Assembly (NCBI GenBank): GCA_035652755.1
Contig: DASRDE010000303.1
Location: forward strand, 1-24,335
DNA from: DASRDE01 sp035652755
Lineage (GTDB): Bacteria; Vulcanimicrobiota; Vulcanimicrobiia; Vulcanimicrobiales; Vulcanimicrobiaceae
Direction: 5' to 3'
Length of the DNA stretch: 24,335 bases
The notes beneath the pieces are model-generated. The model did not search any database, was not told the DNA's origin, and worked only from the letters and a program-made list of their open reading frames with translations. The position numbers and the translations under genes were made by a program. This document shows, piece by piece, positions 1 to 7,135 of the stretch; positions within the stretch are counted from its first letter, which is position 1, and each line of letters opens with the position of its first letter.

Positions 1-234
1 TTCGCGCCCTTCTATTACATCGATTACACGCTCGCGCTCTGCTGCGCGCTGCAGTTCTGGTCGCGCTCGCAAGACGATTACCAAGGCGCGCTCGAGGCGT
101 ATACGGCGCTATGCAAACGCGGCGGCCAACTGCCGTTTCAGCAGCTGGTCCGTTCGGCAGGGCTGCAGTCGCCGTTCGAAGCGGGCGTGCTTTCGCGCGT
201 GGCGCGGCGCGCGGCTGAAACGATCGGCGTCTGA
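1..234 (+). CDS. M3 family oligoendopeptidase, C-terminal fragment
   Basis: The reading frame is open from the first base and ends at TGA 232-234, leaving the last 77 residues of a larger protein. The fragment reads FYYIDYTLALCCALQFW near its start, and later LCKRGGQLPFQQLV and AGLQSPFEAGVL. This matches the conserved C-terminal helical part of M3 zinc metallopeptidases of the oligoendopeptidase F type, in which a tyrosine-rich segment lines the substrate channel. The HExxH zinc site would lie upstream, outside the window. The family cleaves short peptides in the cytoplasm. The stop codon shares one base with the ATG of the next gene, so the two are probably co-translated. The family call rests on the C-terminus alone. 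Confidence 0.8.
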   Translation, partial: FAPFYYIDYTLALCCALQFWSRSQDDYQGALEAYTALCKRGGQLPFQQLVRSAGLQSPFEAGVLSRVARRAAETIGV

Positions 235-1076
235 TGTCCGATACCGTCGCCTTCTACGGAGCGGGCATGCTCGGTTCGGGATTCGTGCAGGCGCTGCGCC
301 GCCGCGGCGTTCCCGTGCGCGTTTGGAATCGCACCTTCGAAAAAGCAAAGGCGCTGGAAAGCACCGGAGCGCAGGCGTTCGAATCGGCGGCCGACGCTGC
401 GCGCGGCGCAACCCGCGTGCATCTTTGCCTTCGCGACGACGAGGCGGTCGAGGGCGTGCTGGCCGCGGCGCTGCCGGGCATTGCCAAGGATGCGCCGATT
501 ATCGACCACACGACGACCTCGCCGCGCGGCGCGGCCGATCGGGCCGAGCGCTTTGCGCGCGACGGACGGCAGTTCGTTCACGCGCCGGTATTCATGGGGC
601 CGCAGAATGCGCTCGAGTCGACGGGCTTGATGATGATCTCGGGCGATCCCGAGCTGGCTGAGCGCCTGCGTCCGCTGCTCGAACCGATGACCGGTAAGGT
701 GTGGTACGTCGGGGAACGCGCCGACGGAGCCGCGGTGCGCAAGCTGCTCGGAAACGCGATGATCTTGGCGGTAATCGGCGGTATGCGCGACGCGTTCGCA
801 ATTGCGCAGCGCAACGGGCTGGACCGCGAATCGGCGTACGGGCTGTTCGCGCATTTTAATCCGGGAGCGCAGATTCAGGGCCGCGGAAAGCGGATGGCTG
901 AAGGCGATTACGAGCCGACCTGGACGCTCGAGATGGCGCATAAGGACGCGCGGCTCATGCTCGAGAGCGCCGGCGGAACATCGCTGCCCGTATTGGAGGC
1001 CGTCGAAGCGGAGCTGCGCGCGGCGATGGAGCGGGACTTGGGAGCGAAGGATTTGGCCGCGATTGCGGAGTTGTGA
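234..1076 (+). CDS. NAD(P)-dependent beta-hydroxyacid dehydrogenase (3-hydroxyisobutyrate dehydrogenase / 6-phosphogluconate dehydrogenase-like family)
   Basis: The protein has 280 residues, the usual family length. A Rossmann dinucleotide motif GAGMLG lies at residues 9-14. The substrate-binding segment DHTTTSP (91-97) corresponds to the family's D-x-S-T-x-x-P, and HAPVFMGP (116-123) replaces the more usual DAPVSGG. K170 and N174 in the GAAVRKLLGN segment match the catalytic lysine and nearby asparagine of this superfamily. The C-terminal half is the helical domain expected to complete the active site. The enzyme should oxidise a beta-hydroxyacid or reduce a small semialdehyde in the cytoplasm, but the altered substrate motifs leave the substrate open. 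Its ATG overlaps the stop of the upstream peptidase by one base. Its last 122 bases overlap a convergent minus-strand gene. Confidence 0.88.
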   Translation: MSDTVAFYGAGMLGSGFVQALRRRGVPVRVWNRTFEKAKALESTGAQAFESAADAARGATRVHLCLRDDEAVEGVLAAALPGIAKDAPIIDHTTTSPRGAADRAERFARDGRQFVHAPVFMGPQNALESTGLMMISGDPELAERLRPLLEPMTGKVWYVGERADGAAVRKLLGNAMILAVIGGMRDAFAIAQRNGLDRESAYGLFAHFNPGAQIQGRGKRMAEGDYEPTWTLEMAHKDARLMLESAGGTSLPVLEAVEAELRAAMERDLGAKDLAAIAEL

Positions 1077-1491
1077 ACGGCAGCGGCGTGCGGCGGGGCG
1101 TCGGCGATCCCGTTACGACCGGACGCGGCGTGACCGCCGGCGTGGGAGTGAAGATCGCGCGCGGCGCGGCGCTCGGAACGGCCGGGTTGAATGGCGTGGG
1201 CGTTGCAAACGGCGCCCGCGGCGTGTGAACGAGTAAACGATGGGAAGGAGCATCGTATGTCACGTCCACGCCCAGATCGCGCAGCAGCGGGCCGATCGGC
1301 ACGAACGCGGCTGCGGGGATCTGTGAGAAGCGGTCTCCTCTGCGCACGACGATCGTCTCGCCGTCGAGTTCGATGCTTGCCGCCACGTCCAGCACGAACG
1401 GAACGAGCGGCGCCATGACGCGTCCCCGCGCGACGTACGGCGCCTGGTACGAACGCACCGGCGCCCCGTCGATGAAGATGCTCACGACCAT
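955..1491 (-). CDS. Protein with copper-amine-oxidase-N-like domain and Pro-rich tail
   Basis: The 178-residue product has a compact N-terminal part (about residues 1-90): a short IDGAPV-type hairpin, a GRVMAPL segment, then AFVPIGPLLRDLGVDVTYD and RLLVHTP. This resembles the Cu-amine-oxidase N-terminal-like domain (a stalk or wall-associated domain; no copper chemistry is implied), whose hallmark is a 'gRtlVPLR...lG..V.wd' pattern. From about residue 92 the protein is a low-complexity Pro/Thr/Ser/Arg tail. I see no signal peptide, which is odd for a family that is usually exported. Its ATG directly abuts the ATG of the divergent gene at 1492, and the minus frame closes at a stop (complement of 1558-1560) with no ATG, GTG or TTG in between. 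The tail overlaps the dehydrogenase gene by 122 bases, so the true C-terminus is uncertain. Confidence 0.6.
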   Translation of the reverse strand: MVVSIFIDGAPVRSYQAPYVARGRVMAPLVPFVLDVAASIELDGETIVVRRGDRFSQIPAAAFVPIGPLLRDLGVDVTYDAPSHRLLVHTPRAPFATPTPFNPAVPSAAPRAIFTPTPAVTPRPVVTGSPTPRRTPLPFTTPQSRPNPSLPSPAPSPRAAPLRRPPIRAAMFRRRSRA

Positions 1492-2364
1492 ATGAGGCTC
1501 ATTCTGGCGTTTCGCGAAGCCGGAATGCGCTTCTCGCGCGACGGATGCGCCTTTCTGTCACAAGCCATCGCATTCAACGCGCTCTTTGCCGTCTTCCCGC
1601 TTCTCGTGCTGGTGCTGAGCGCGGCCTCGCTGATCTTTCCGAACGCCGACGCGCAGATCTTACGCTTCGTCGATACGTTCGCGCCCGCTCTGCATCAAAC
1701 CGTTGCGCAGAACCTCCAAACGTACAAGTACGGGCGCGGGGTATCCAGCGCCATCGCGTTCGTCGTGGTGATCTGGGCCGCGAAAAATCTCTTCATGGGC
1801 CTGGCATATGCCTTGAATCGCGCACTGGCCGTGCCGCAAAGCCGGCCGCTGCTGCACGACCTGGCACTCTCGATTATTATGCTGCCCATCATGGGCGTGC
1901 TGATGATCGTGGCCATCGGCCTGCCGGTGGCGGTCTCGATCGTCTTCAACTACGCGCACATCCGCGACCCGCAGAACCTCTCCGAAGTGCTGGCATACGG
2001 ACTGTCGATGCTGATGGTGTTCGCCGTCGTGATCTTCCTGTACACGTTTTTGCCCAACCGTACCGTGAAGTGGCACTTCGCCGTTCCCGGAGCGCTCTTC
2101 GTGGCGCTGGCGTGGCCGGTCGTGCAGTTCGCGTTCGCGTTTTACACCGTGCACACTGACTTCACGCACGTGTACGGCGCGCTTTCAGCGCCGCTCGTGC
2201 TGCTGCTGTGGTTTTATTCGATCGGCGTCATCTTCTTCTTCGGCGCGGAGCTGAGCGCGGGCTGGGCACATCACAAGGGCACGGAGGAAGTCTCGCCGCT
2301 GGTCGATCACATCGAGCCGCGCGAGCAGATCGAAGCAACCGCGACGACGGAGGCCGCGACGTGA
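1492..2364 (+). CDS. YihY/BrkB family inner-membrane protein
   Basis: The protein has 290 residues and about six hydrophobic segments (roughly 27-49, 84-107, 123-151, 167-187, 195-219 and 231-253), the layout of the YihY/BrkB family. Typical features are the N-terminal AFNALFAVFPLLVLVLS segment, the central AAKNLFMGLAYALNRAL and the late LSAPLVLLLWFYSIGVIFFFGAEL. The family was once called 'ribonuclease BN', which is now considered wrong; its function is unsettled. The C-terminal 35 residues are acidic and cytoplasmic. The ATG at 1492 has almost no leader because a divergent start lies at 1491. An in-frame ATG at 1525 is the alternative start. The stop overlaps the GTG of the next gene as GTGA, so the pair is translationally coupled. 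Confidence 0.9.
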   Translation: MRLILAFREAGMRFSRDGCAFLSQAIAFNALFAVFPLLVLVLSAASLIFPNADAQILRFVDTFAPALHQTVAQNLQTYKYGRGVSSAIAFVVVIWAAKNLFMGLAYALNRALAVPQSRPLLHDLALSIIMLPIMGVLMIVAIGLPVAVSIVFNYAHIRDPQNLSEVLAYGLSMLMVFAVVIFLYTFLPNRTVKWHFAVPGALFVALAWPVVQFAFAFYTVHTDFTHVYGALSAPLVLLLWFYSIGVIFFFGAELSAGWAHHKGTEEVSPLVDHIEPREQIEATATTEAAT

Positions 2365-3044
2365 CGCTCGTCTTCATTCACGGCGCAGGCTTTACCGGCG
2401 AAGCGTTTTCGGCACAAGCTGAGGCCTTTGAGGGGTCACATGCGCCGTCGCTGCCGGGACACGACTGCGCCGGCAGCGCCGGCAGCATTGCCGGCTTTGC
2501 TGAATTCATCGAAACGTACGTCGAACGCAATTCGCTGCGCGACGCCGTGCTCTGCGGTCATTCCATGGGCGGCGCGGTCGCAATGGAAACGGCATTGCGC
2601 GGACGCGTACCGGTGCGCGCACTGGTACTCATCGGCTCGGGCGCGCGGCTGCGCGTCGCGCCCGCGATCCTGCAGTCGCTCGAAGAGGATTTTGAATCGG
2701 CGATCGCTCAGATTTCGGCGCACTTCTTCGCCGAGCCGACTCCCGAGCGCGTGGAGTGGGCCGTCGCGCAGATGCGCCGCGTCGGACGCGACCAATGCTT
2801 GCGGGATTTTCGCGCGTGCAATGCGTTCGACGCTCTCGACCGGCTGGGCGAACTAAGCGTGCCGCTTCTAGCCGTCACGGGCGAGGCCGACGTTATGACG
2901 CCGCCCAAGTTCGCGCAGGCGCTCGCAGACCGGGTGAGCGGTGCGCAGGCGCGAATACTCCCGGGCGCCGGCCACTTCGTGATGGCCGAGCAGCCCGCGG
3001 TAACGAACGCGCAGATCCGCGCGTTTCTCTCGCGAATCGAGTAA
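2361..3044 (+). CDS. Alpha/beta hydrolase
   Basis: I chose the GTG at 2361, which overlaps the upstream stop as GTGA and has GGAGG at 2349-2353. A longer frame upstream is only a shadow of the yihY-like gene. The product has 227 residues. The oxyanion motif FIHGAGFTG is at 5-13, the nucleophile elbow GHSMGG at 66-71 (Ser68), the acid in GEADVMTPP (Asp177) and the base in GAGHFVM (His205), so the full triad is present in the right order. The cap between strands 6 and 7 is short and helical. It is probably a cytoplasmic esterase or small-molecule hydrolase; the substrate cannot be told. It is co-transcribed with the YihY-like gene and followed after 15 bases by a secreted protein gene. Confidence 0.88.
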   Translation: MTLVFIHGAGFTGEAFSAQAEAFEGSHAPSLPGHDCAGSAGSIAGFAEFIETYVERNSLRDAVLCGHSMGGAVAMETALRGRVPVRALVLIGSGARLRVAPAILQSLEEDFESAIAQISAHFFAEPTPERVEWAVAQMRRVGRDQCLRDFRACNAFDALDRLGELSVPLLAVTGEADVMTPPKFAQALADRVSGAQARILPGAGHFVMAEQPAVTNAQIRAFLSRIE

Positions 3045-3059
3045 ACCGAAAGGAGTTTC

Positions 3060-4073
3060 GTGCGCCGCTTACCCGCTCTCGTTTTCGCCGCATGCGCCGC
3101 CGTCGCGCTGATGGGCGCTCGCCCGACGCCCAAACCCGCACCGACGCCGACGCCCGCACCGGCACCTACCGCGACGCCCCGGCCGGCAATCCCCATGCTG
3201 GTCGTCTTTCCGTTCCAGACGAGCAGCGATTTGAAGGCGGGCACCGGCGCGCGCGCGGCCGCGCTCTTTGCGCAGCAGATGAACGGCGCGGGCGGAATCG
3301 ACGCGCTCACCGGACCGGCGACCGTGCAGCGCGCCGACTACTTGAGTTACGCGCGCAAGCTGCAAGCCGATTACTACCTCATGGGATATATGACGCCGCT
3401 GGGCCAGGGCGTCTCGCTGGTCGAGCAGCTCGTTTCGACGCAAAGCGGCACGCTGGTGTACGGGCAGACGGCGCAGATCAACTCGTTCGACGATGCCAGC
3501 GCCCAAGCGATTCAAATACACGGCGCGGTGATGGCGATGGAGCAAAGCGAGGCCGAGCGGTACGCTGCGGATCAAGCGTCGTCGACCACGACTCCCGCGC
3601 CGTCATCGCAGGCGAATATCAGCAAGGGCTTTTCCGATATCGCGGGACTGTTCAAACATCACGCCGCCACGCCCAAGCCCGCGGCCGCGCCGAAACCTGA
3701 GAAAGGCGTGTTCGTCGTGCGGGCATCGGGCACCGTCCCCGCCGCCGATCTCGCGCGCGCGACGACCGTTTTGTACAGCGCTTTAAACGCGCACTTCAAC
3801 GCGCACCTGACGTCCGTCACGCCGGTCGATATGGCCAAACAAGCCGACGGGATTTGCGGCAGCAGCCGCGACAACAGCATCGCCGCCGGCTCGCTCTCGG
3901 CCGTCACCACGCGTCACGGTTTAGGGGCGCGCACGGTATGGACGTTCAAACTTGCGATGTACACGTGTTTCGGCGCCAAACTCGTCGAAACGCCGGGCAC
4001 GGGCGACACGCTCGACAACGCGGTCCGGGCTGCAGTCGACGCTTACGCCGCCGCGCACCCGCAAAATACTTAG
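3060..4073 (+). CDS. Secreted TolB-like (FlgO-type) hypothetical protein
   Basis: The GTG start at 3060 has AAAGGAG five bases upstream. The 337-residue product opens with a Sec signal peptide (RR, then a hydrophobic stretch to about residue 19) and no convincing lipobox. A Pro/Thr/Ala-rich linker follows (about 22-43). Residues about 45-150 run PMLVVFPF, LFAQQM, ADYYLMGYM, SLVEQLVST and LVYGQT. This looks like the TolB-N/FlgO-like fold, in which an 'lpF' strand is followed by detection of a factor and a 'lltG.v' strand. A second Ala/Pro-rich linker (about 178-220) leads to a C-terminal alpha/beta region with two cysteines (CGSS and MYTCFG) that could form a disulfide. The exact role is unknown. 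Its stop overlaps the convergent rimM stop region by four bases. Confidence 0.72.
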   Translation: MRRLPALVFAACAAVALMGARPTPKPAPTPTPAPAPTATPRPAIPMLVVFPFQTSSDLKAGTGARAAALFAQQMNGAGGIDALTGPATVQRADYLSYARKLQADYYLMGYMTPLGQGVSLVEQLVSTQSGTLVYGQTAQINSFDDASAQAIQIHGAVMAMEQSEAERYAADQASSTTTPAPSSQANISKGFSDIAGLFKHHAATPKPAAAPKPEKGVFVVRASGTVPAADLARATTVLYSALNAHFNAHLTSVTPVDMAKQADGICGSSRDNSIAAGSLSAVTTRHGLGARTVWTFKLAMYTCFGAKLVETPGTGDTLDNAVRAAVDAYAAAHPQNT

Positions 4074-4609
4074 CCCGAGTCGCTCTCGGCTTCCGCATCG
4101 TCGAGCAAACCCGGCGGCAGATCCGCAACGATGCGGCGCGCGCCGACGTCGACCGACTTGATGAATTCGCGAATCATCGGTACCAGTTTGCCGCGCACCA
4201 CGAGCATATCCGAGCTCGGATAATGCTCGACGCCGGTGACGGTGCCTAATTCTCGGCCCGCGGAGTCGTAAAGCACGCAGCCGGCGAGATCGCGATCGAG
4301 ATATTCTCCCGCTTCCAGCACGATGCGCTCGCGGTCCGCATAGAGCGTCGCGCCGATGAGTGCTTGCGCTGCGGTTGCGTCCGCAACGCCGTCGAAACGC
4401 AGGAGCAGTCGTCCCTTGTGCTCGCGCAGCGTTTCAATTGCCACTTCACGCGATGCGCCGCCCGCGAGCGCGGCACGAAACTGCGCACCCGCCGCAAAAA
4501 GCGAGCGACCCGCACTGGTCGGGTCGCACTTCACTTCACCATGAATGCCGAACAAGCCGGCGATGCGCCCGACGGGCAGCTCATTCGGCGTCGTCGGCGG
4601 CCTGCGCAT
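4070..4609 (-). CDS. rimM: Ribosome maturation factor RimM
   Basis: The protein has 179 residues, close to the family length. The N-terminal beta-barrel begins at LPVGRIAGLFGIHGEVKCDP (11-30), the signature of RimM, and continues to ADRERIVLEAGEYLDRDLAG, which links into the C-terminal PRC-barrel (DSAGRELGTVTGVEHYPSSDMLVV and PMIREFIKSVD). RimM binds ribosomal protein S19 and helps the 30S head mature. The start at 4609 lies 29 bases inside the upstream KH-domain gene. No ATG, GTG or TTG occurs between it and the first conserved strand, so the overlap seems real. trmD and rplS, which often follow rimM, are absent; the next gene is convergent. Confidence 0.95.
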   Translation of the reverse strand: MRRPPTTPNELPVGRIAGLFGIHGEVKCDPTSAGRSLFAAGAQFRAALAGGASREVAIETLREHKGRLLLRFDGVADATAAQALIGATLYADRERIVLEAGEYLDRDLAGCVLYDSAGRELGTVTGVEHYPSSDMLVVRGKLVPMIREFIKSVDVGARRIVADLPPGLLDDAEAESDSG

Positions 4610-5123
4610 CGGACGGCTCCGCGCCTTCGTCTTCGAACGCTTCTTCGGAGTCGAGAATTTCGACCGAGACTTTGCCTTCGGCCGTTGCGCGCACGATGGT
4701 GCGCAGCGCCTGCGCCACGCGGCCGCTGCGGCCGATGACTTTGCCGAGATCCTCCGGATCGACGATCAGCTCGATCTGCGCTTGATAGCCGTCTTCGGGC
4801 GGAAAGACGTCGACGCTGACGGTCTCGGGCTTGCTCACCAGCTTTTTCGCGAGAAAGACGAGCAGGTCGGCGGCGCGCTGACGCGCACCTTCGGGATCGG
4901 CCGGCGAACGATGCTTCTCGAAACGTTTGCCCGCAGCGGGCCCTCCGCGCGGACGGTGCGTACGTTCGACGCTCCCGCGGCGGCGCGGCGCATCGTCTTC
5001 GGGTTCGATGTCGTCGATGATCGTTTCGTTCGTTGCGATCTTGCGCGCGCCCAGCGTGGAACGGCGCTCCGATTCCTCGCCCTCTTCGCCGAAGAGGCCG
5101 AACTCGTCATCGAACGCGCTCAT
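4581..5123 (-). CDS. khpA: KH-domain RNA-binding protein (KhpA-like) with long acidic N-terminal extension
   Basis: Residues about 83-158 form a single type II KH domain: AADLLVFLAKKLV, then IELIVDPEDLGKVIGRSGRVAQALRT with the RNA-binding GxxG loop GRSG at 131-134. That core matches KhpA, which in other bacteria is only about 75-80 residues and binds many RNAs, often as a heterodimer with KhpB. Here the protein is 180 residues long. The first 80 residues are charged, low-complexity and probably disordered (acidic at 5-20 and 34-44, Arg-rich at 47-72), and an acidic tail follows the KH domain. The rpsP - KH - rimM order is the classic context. The ATG shares one base with the rpsP stop. Confidence 0.92.
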   Translation of the reverse strand: MSAFDDEFGLFGEEGEESERRSTLGARKIATNETIIDDIEPEDDAPRRRGSVERTHRPRGGPAAGKRFEKHRSPADPEGARQRAADLLVFLAKKLVSKPETVSVDVFPPEDGYQAQIELIVDPEDLGKVIGRSGRVAQALRTIVRATAEGKVSVEILDSEEAFEDEGAEPSDAQAADDAE

Positions 5124-5422
5124 TACGTCGCGCTCTCTTCAGCTGACTTGGCTTTGGCCTTCGTTTGAGGAACCGGGCCGCGCTCCATGATGCCCTTCTC
5201 GGCAAAGAGCCGGCGCACGGTGTCCGACGGCTGCGCGCCCTTGGAGAGCCACGCTTTGGCCTTTTCTTCGTTCACCACGATCTCGCGCGGCTCGGTGCGA
5301 GGGTTATAGTGACCGAGAATCTCGATGAATCGCCCGTCGCGCGGCGAGCGGGCATCCGCCACCACGAAGCGGTACGTGGGTTGCTTTTTGGCGCCCATGC
5401 GCCGGAGTCTGATTTTAACCAT
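5123..5422 (-). CDS. rpsP: 30S ribosomal protein S16
   Basis: The 99-residue product begins MVKIRLRRMGAKKQPTYRFV and continues VADARSPRDGRFIEILGHYNP, the signature of bS16. It is a small-subunit assembly protein. The C-terminal Lys/Ala/Glu-rich tail is typical. An AAGGG lies just upstream of the ATG. The stop overlaps the next ATG by one base, which couples S16 to the KH-domain protein and RimM. A 124-base gap with a REP-like hairpin element separates it from ffh, so rpsP may have its own promoter or processed 5' end there. Confidence 0.98.
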   Translation of the reverse strand: MVKIRLRRMGAKKQPTYRFVVADARSPRDGRFIEILGHYNPRTEPREIVVNEEKAKAWLSKGAQPSDTVRRLFAEKGIMERGPVPQTKAKAKSAEESAT

Positions 5423-5470
5423 GTCCCTTATCCGTTTAGTGATTGAGAGAAAACTTTAAAAGTTAGCGTT

Positions 5471-5543
5471 CGTGCTTCGTGCTTCGTCCTTCGACTGCGC
5501 TAGGGCACGCTTCGCGTGCCGTAGGCTCCGCCCAGGATGACAC
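5471..5543. repeat. REP-like intergenic palindromic element between ffh and rpsP
   Basis: The stretch contains three near-copies of GTGCTTCGT/CCTTCG, then CTTCGACTGCGCT, a perfect 7-bp stem (GGCACGC 5504-5510 with GCGTGCC 5514-5520, loop TTC), and CAGGATGACA at the end. The outer parts resemble the 'CTTCGACTGCGCTCAGGATGACA' type motif that I recall as a common intergenic sequence in many bacterial genomes, here split by about 30 bases holding the hairpin. It fills almost the whole ffh-rpsP gap and may modulate read-through or RNA processing. The class assignment is from memory and needs a copy-number count. Confidence 0.55.
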
Positions 5544-5546
5544 ATA

Positions 5547-6872
5547 TTACCGCATCCCCAATGGGATGCGCGGGCGTTTTTTGCCGCCGAAGCCCATCTG
5601 CTTCATCATCTTGCGCGCCTCTTCGAAGCGCTTGACCAGGCGGTTCACGTCGGCGACCTGCGTGCCGCTCCCCTGCGCGATGCGTTTGCGGCGCGAGCCG
5701 TTGAGCACATCCGGGTTCTGCCGTTCGCGGCGCGTCATCGAGCAGATGATCGCTTCGATGCGTTTAAGATCAGCTTCGGGGATCTCGAAATCTTTGGGCA
5801 GCGCGCGCGAGACGCCGGGAATCATCTTCAAGATGTCGGTCATCGAGCCCATCTTGCGGATCTGGCGCATCTGCTGCAGAAAGTCGTCGAGCGTGAAGCT
5901 CTGCTTGAGCAGCTTCTGCTCGAGCTCTTTTGCTTGATCCGCGCTGTACAGATTCTGGGTGCGTTCGATCAGCGTGAGCACGTCGCCCATGCCCAGGATC
6001 CGCGACGCGAGCCGATCCGGATAGAACGGCTCGAGCGCCGAGAGCTTTTCGCCCACGCCGATGAATTTGATCGGCGCGCCCGTGACTTTATGGATTGAGA
6101 GCGCCGCGCCGCCGCGCGTGTCGCCGTCGAGCTTGGTCAGGATGACGCCCGTGATGCCCAGGCGATCGTGGAACCCCTTGGCGACGTTCGTGGCTTCTTG
6201 CCCCGTCATCGCGTCGGCGACCAGCAGAATTTCCTTGGGCGACGTCGCGGCTTTAATGCGCTCGAGCTCCTGCATGAGCTCGTCGTCGATCTGCAACCGT
6301 CCGGCGGTATCGATAATGACCGTCGAGATCCCCAAGCGGCGAGCTTCGGCGACCGCTTCGCGCGCGGTCTGCACCGGGTCGTTCTGCCCGCGCTCGAAGA
6401 CCGGAAGTTCGATCTGCTTGCCGAGCGTCTGCAACTGATCGACGGCCGCCGGGCGATAGACGTCAGCCGCGACCAGCATGCTTCGCCGGCCTTGTTCTTT
6501 TAAACGCAGCGCGAGCTTGCCCGCGTGCGTCGTTTTGCCCGAGCCCTGCAGGCCGACCAGCATGATGACCGACGGCGGCGCGTCGGAGAACTCCAACCGC
6601 GCCTGCGCGCCGCCGAGCAGCTCGACCAACTCGTCGTGAACGATCTTGACGATCGTCTGGGCAGGCGAAAGCGACGCCAGCACGTCGGCGCCGATCGCTT
6701 TTTCCTTGACGCGGTTGACGAACTCTTTGGCAGCGGCAAGCGAAACGTCGGCTTCGAGCAGCGCGATGCGGACTTCGCGCATGACTTCGCCGACGTCGGA
6801 CTCGCTCAAGCGGCCGCGGCCGGTCAGCCGCGTGAATATCGCGTTGAGCCGGTCGGATAACTGATCGAACAC
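5547..6872 (-). CDS. ffh: Signal recognition particle protein Ffh
   Basis: The protein has 441 residues, the usual length. The N domain (1-90) carries the ALLEADVSL motif. The G domain has the P-loop GLQGSGKTT (107-115), the insertion-box region DVYRPAAVDQL, the DTAGR motif and TKLDGDTRGG. The Met-rich M domain (about 300-441) contains the MRQIRKMGSM and ICSMTRRER segments that bind 4.5S RNA and signal peptides. Ffh guides nascent membrane and secreted proteins to FtsY and SecYEG. It lies 12 bases downstream of acpP and is probably part of the long minus-strand transcript. ftsY is not in this window. Confidence 0.98.
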   Translation of the reverse strand: MFDQLSDRLNAIFTRLTGRGRLSESDVGEVMREVRIALLEADVSLAAAKEFVNRVKEKAIGADVLASLSPAQTIVKIVHDELVELLGGAQARLEFSDAPPSVIMLVGLQGSGKTTHAGKLALRLKEQGRRSMLVAADVYRPAAVDQLQTLGKQIELPVFERGQNDPVQTAREAVAEARRLGISTVIIDTAGRLQIDDELMQELERIKAATSPKEILLVADAMTGQEATNVAKGFHDRLGITGVILTKLDGDTRGGAALSIHKVTGAPIKFIGVGEKLSALEPFYPDRLASRILGMGDVLTLIERTQNLYSADQAKELEQKLLKQSFTLDDFLQQMRQIRKMGSMTDILKMIPGVSRALPKDFEIPEADLKRIEAIICSMTRRERQNPDVLNGSRRKRIAQGSGTQVADVNRLVKRFEEARKMMKQMGFGGKKRPRIPLGMR

Positions 6873-6884
6873 GAGGGTGGGGCG

Positions 6885-7127
6885 TTACTCCTTTGCGGTG
6901 GCGTCCTCGACGCGCTTGACCGCGTCGCCGACGGTTTTAATCTTCTCGGCCTCTTCATCCGGAATGTCGATGTTGAACTCGGTTTCGAAGGCCATGACCA
7001 GCTCGACCTGATCGAGCGAATCGGCGCCGAGATCGTCGGTGATCGAGGCTTCGGGCGTCACTTCGGACTCGTCGACGCCGAGCTGCTCGACGATGATCTT
7101 CTTGACTTTATCGAACGTGGTGGCCAT
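6885..7127 (-). CDS. acpP: Acyl carrier protein
   Basis: The 80-residue product has the canonical GADSLDQVELVMAFE helix-II motif. Ser37 in the DSL triplet is the site for the 4'-phosphopantetheine arm. The four-helix acidic composition and length are typical of type II FAS ACP. It shuttles acyl chains between FabD, FabH, FabG and the elongation enzymes encoded next to it. A GGAG lies upstream of the ATG (complement of about 7133-7136). The gap to fabG is 8 bases and to ffh 12 bases, so it sits within a tight operon. Confidence 0.98.
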   Translation of the reverse strand: MATTFDKVKKIIVEQLGVDESEVTPEASITDDLGADSLDQVELVMAFETEFNIDIPDEEAEKIKTVGDAVKRVEDATAKE

Positions 7128-7135
7128 ACGTCTCC

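Noticed and set aside
2208..2360. Longer N-terminus for the alpha/beta hydrolase
   Set aside because: It overlaps the end of the YihY-like gene, is Arg-rich, and a GTG with good GGAGG at 2361 precedes the first hydrolase strand.
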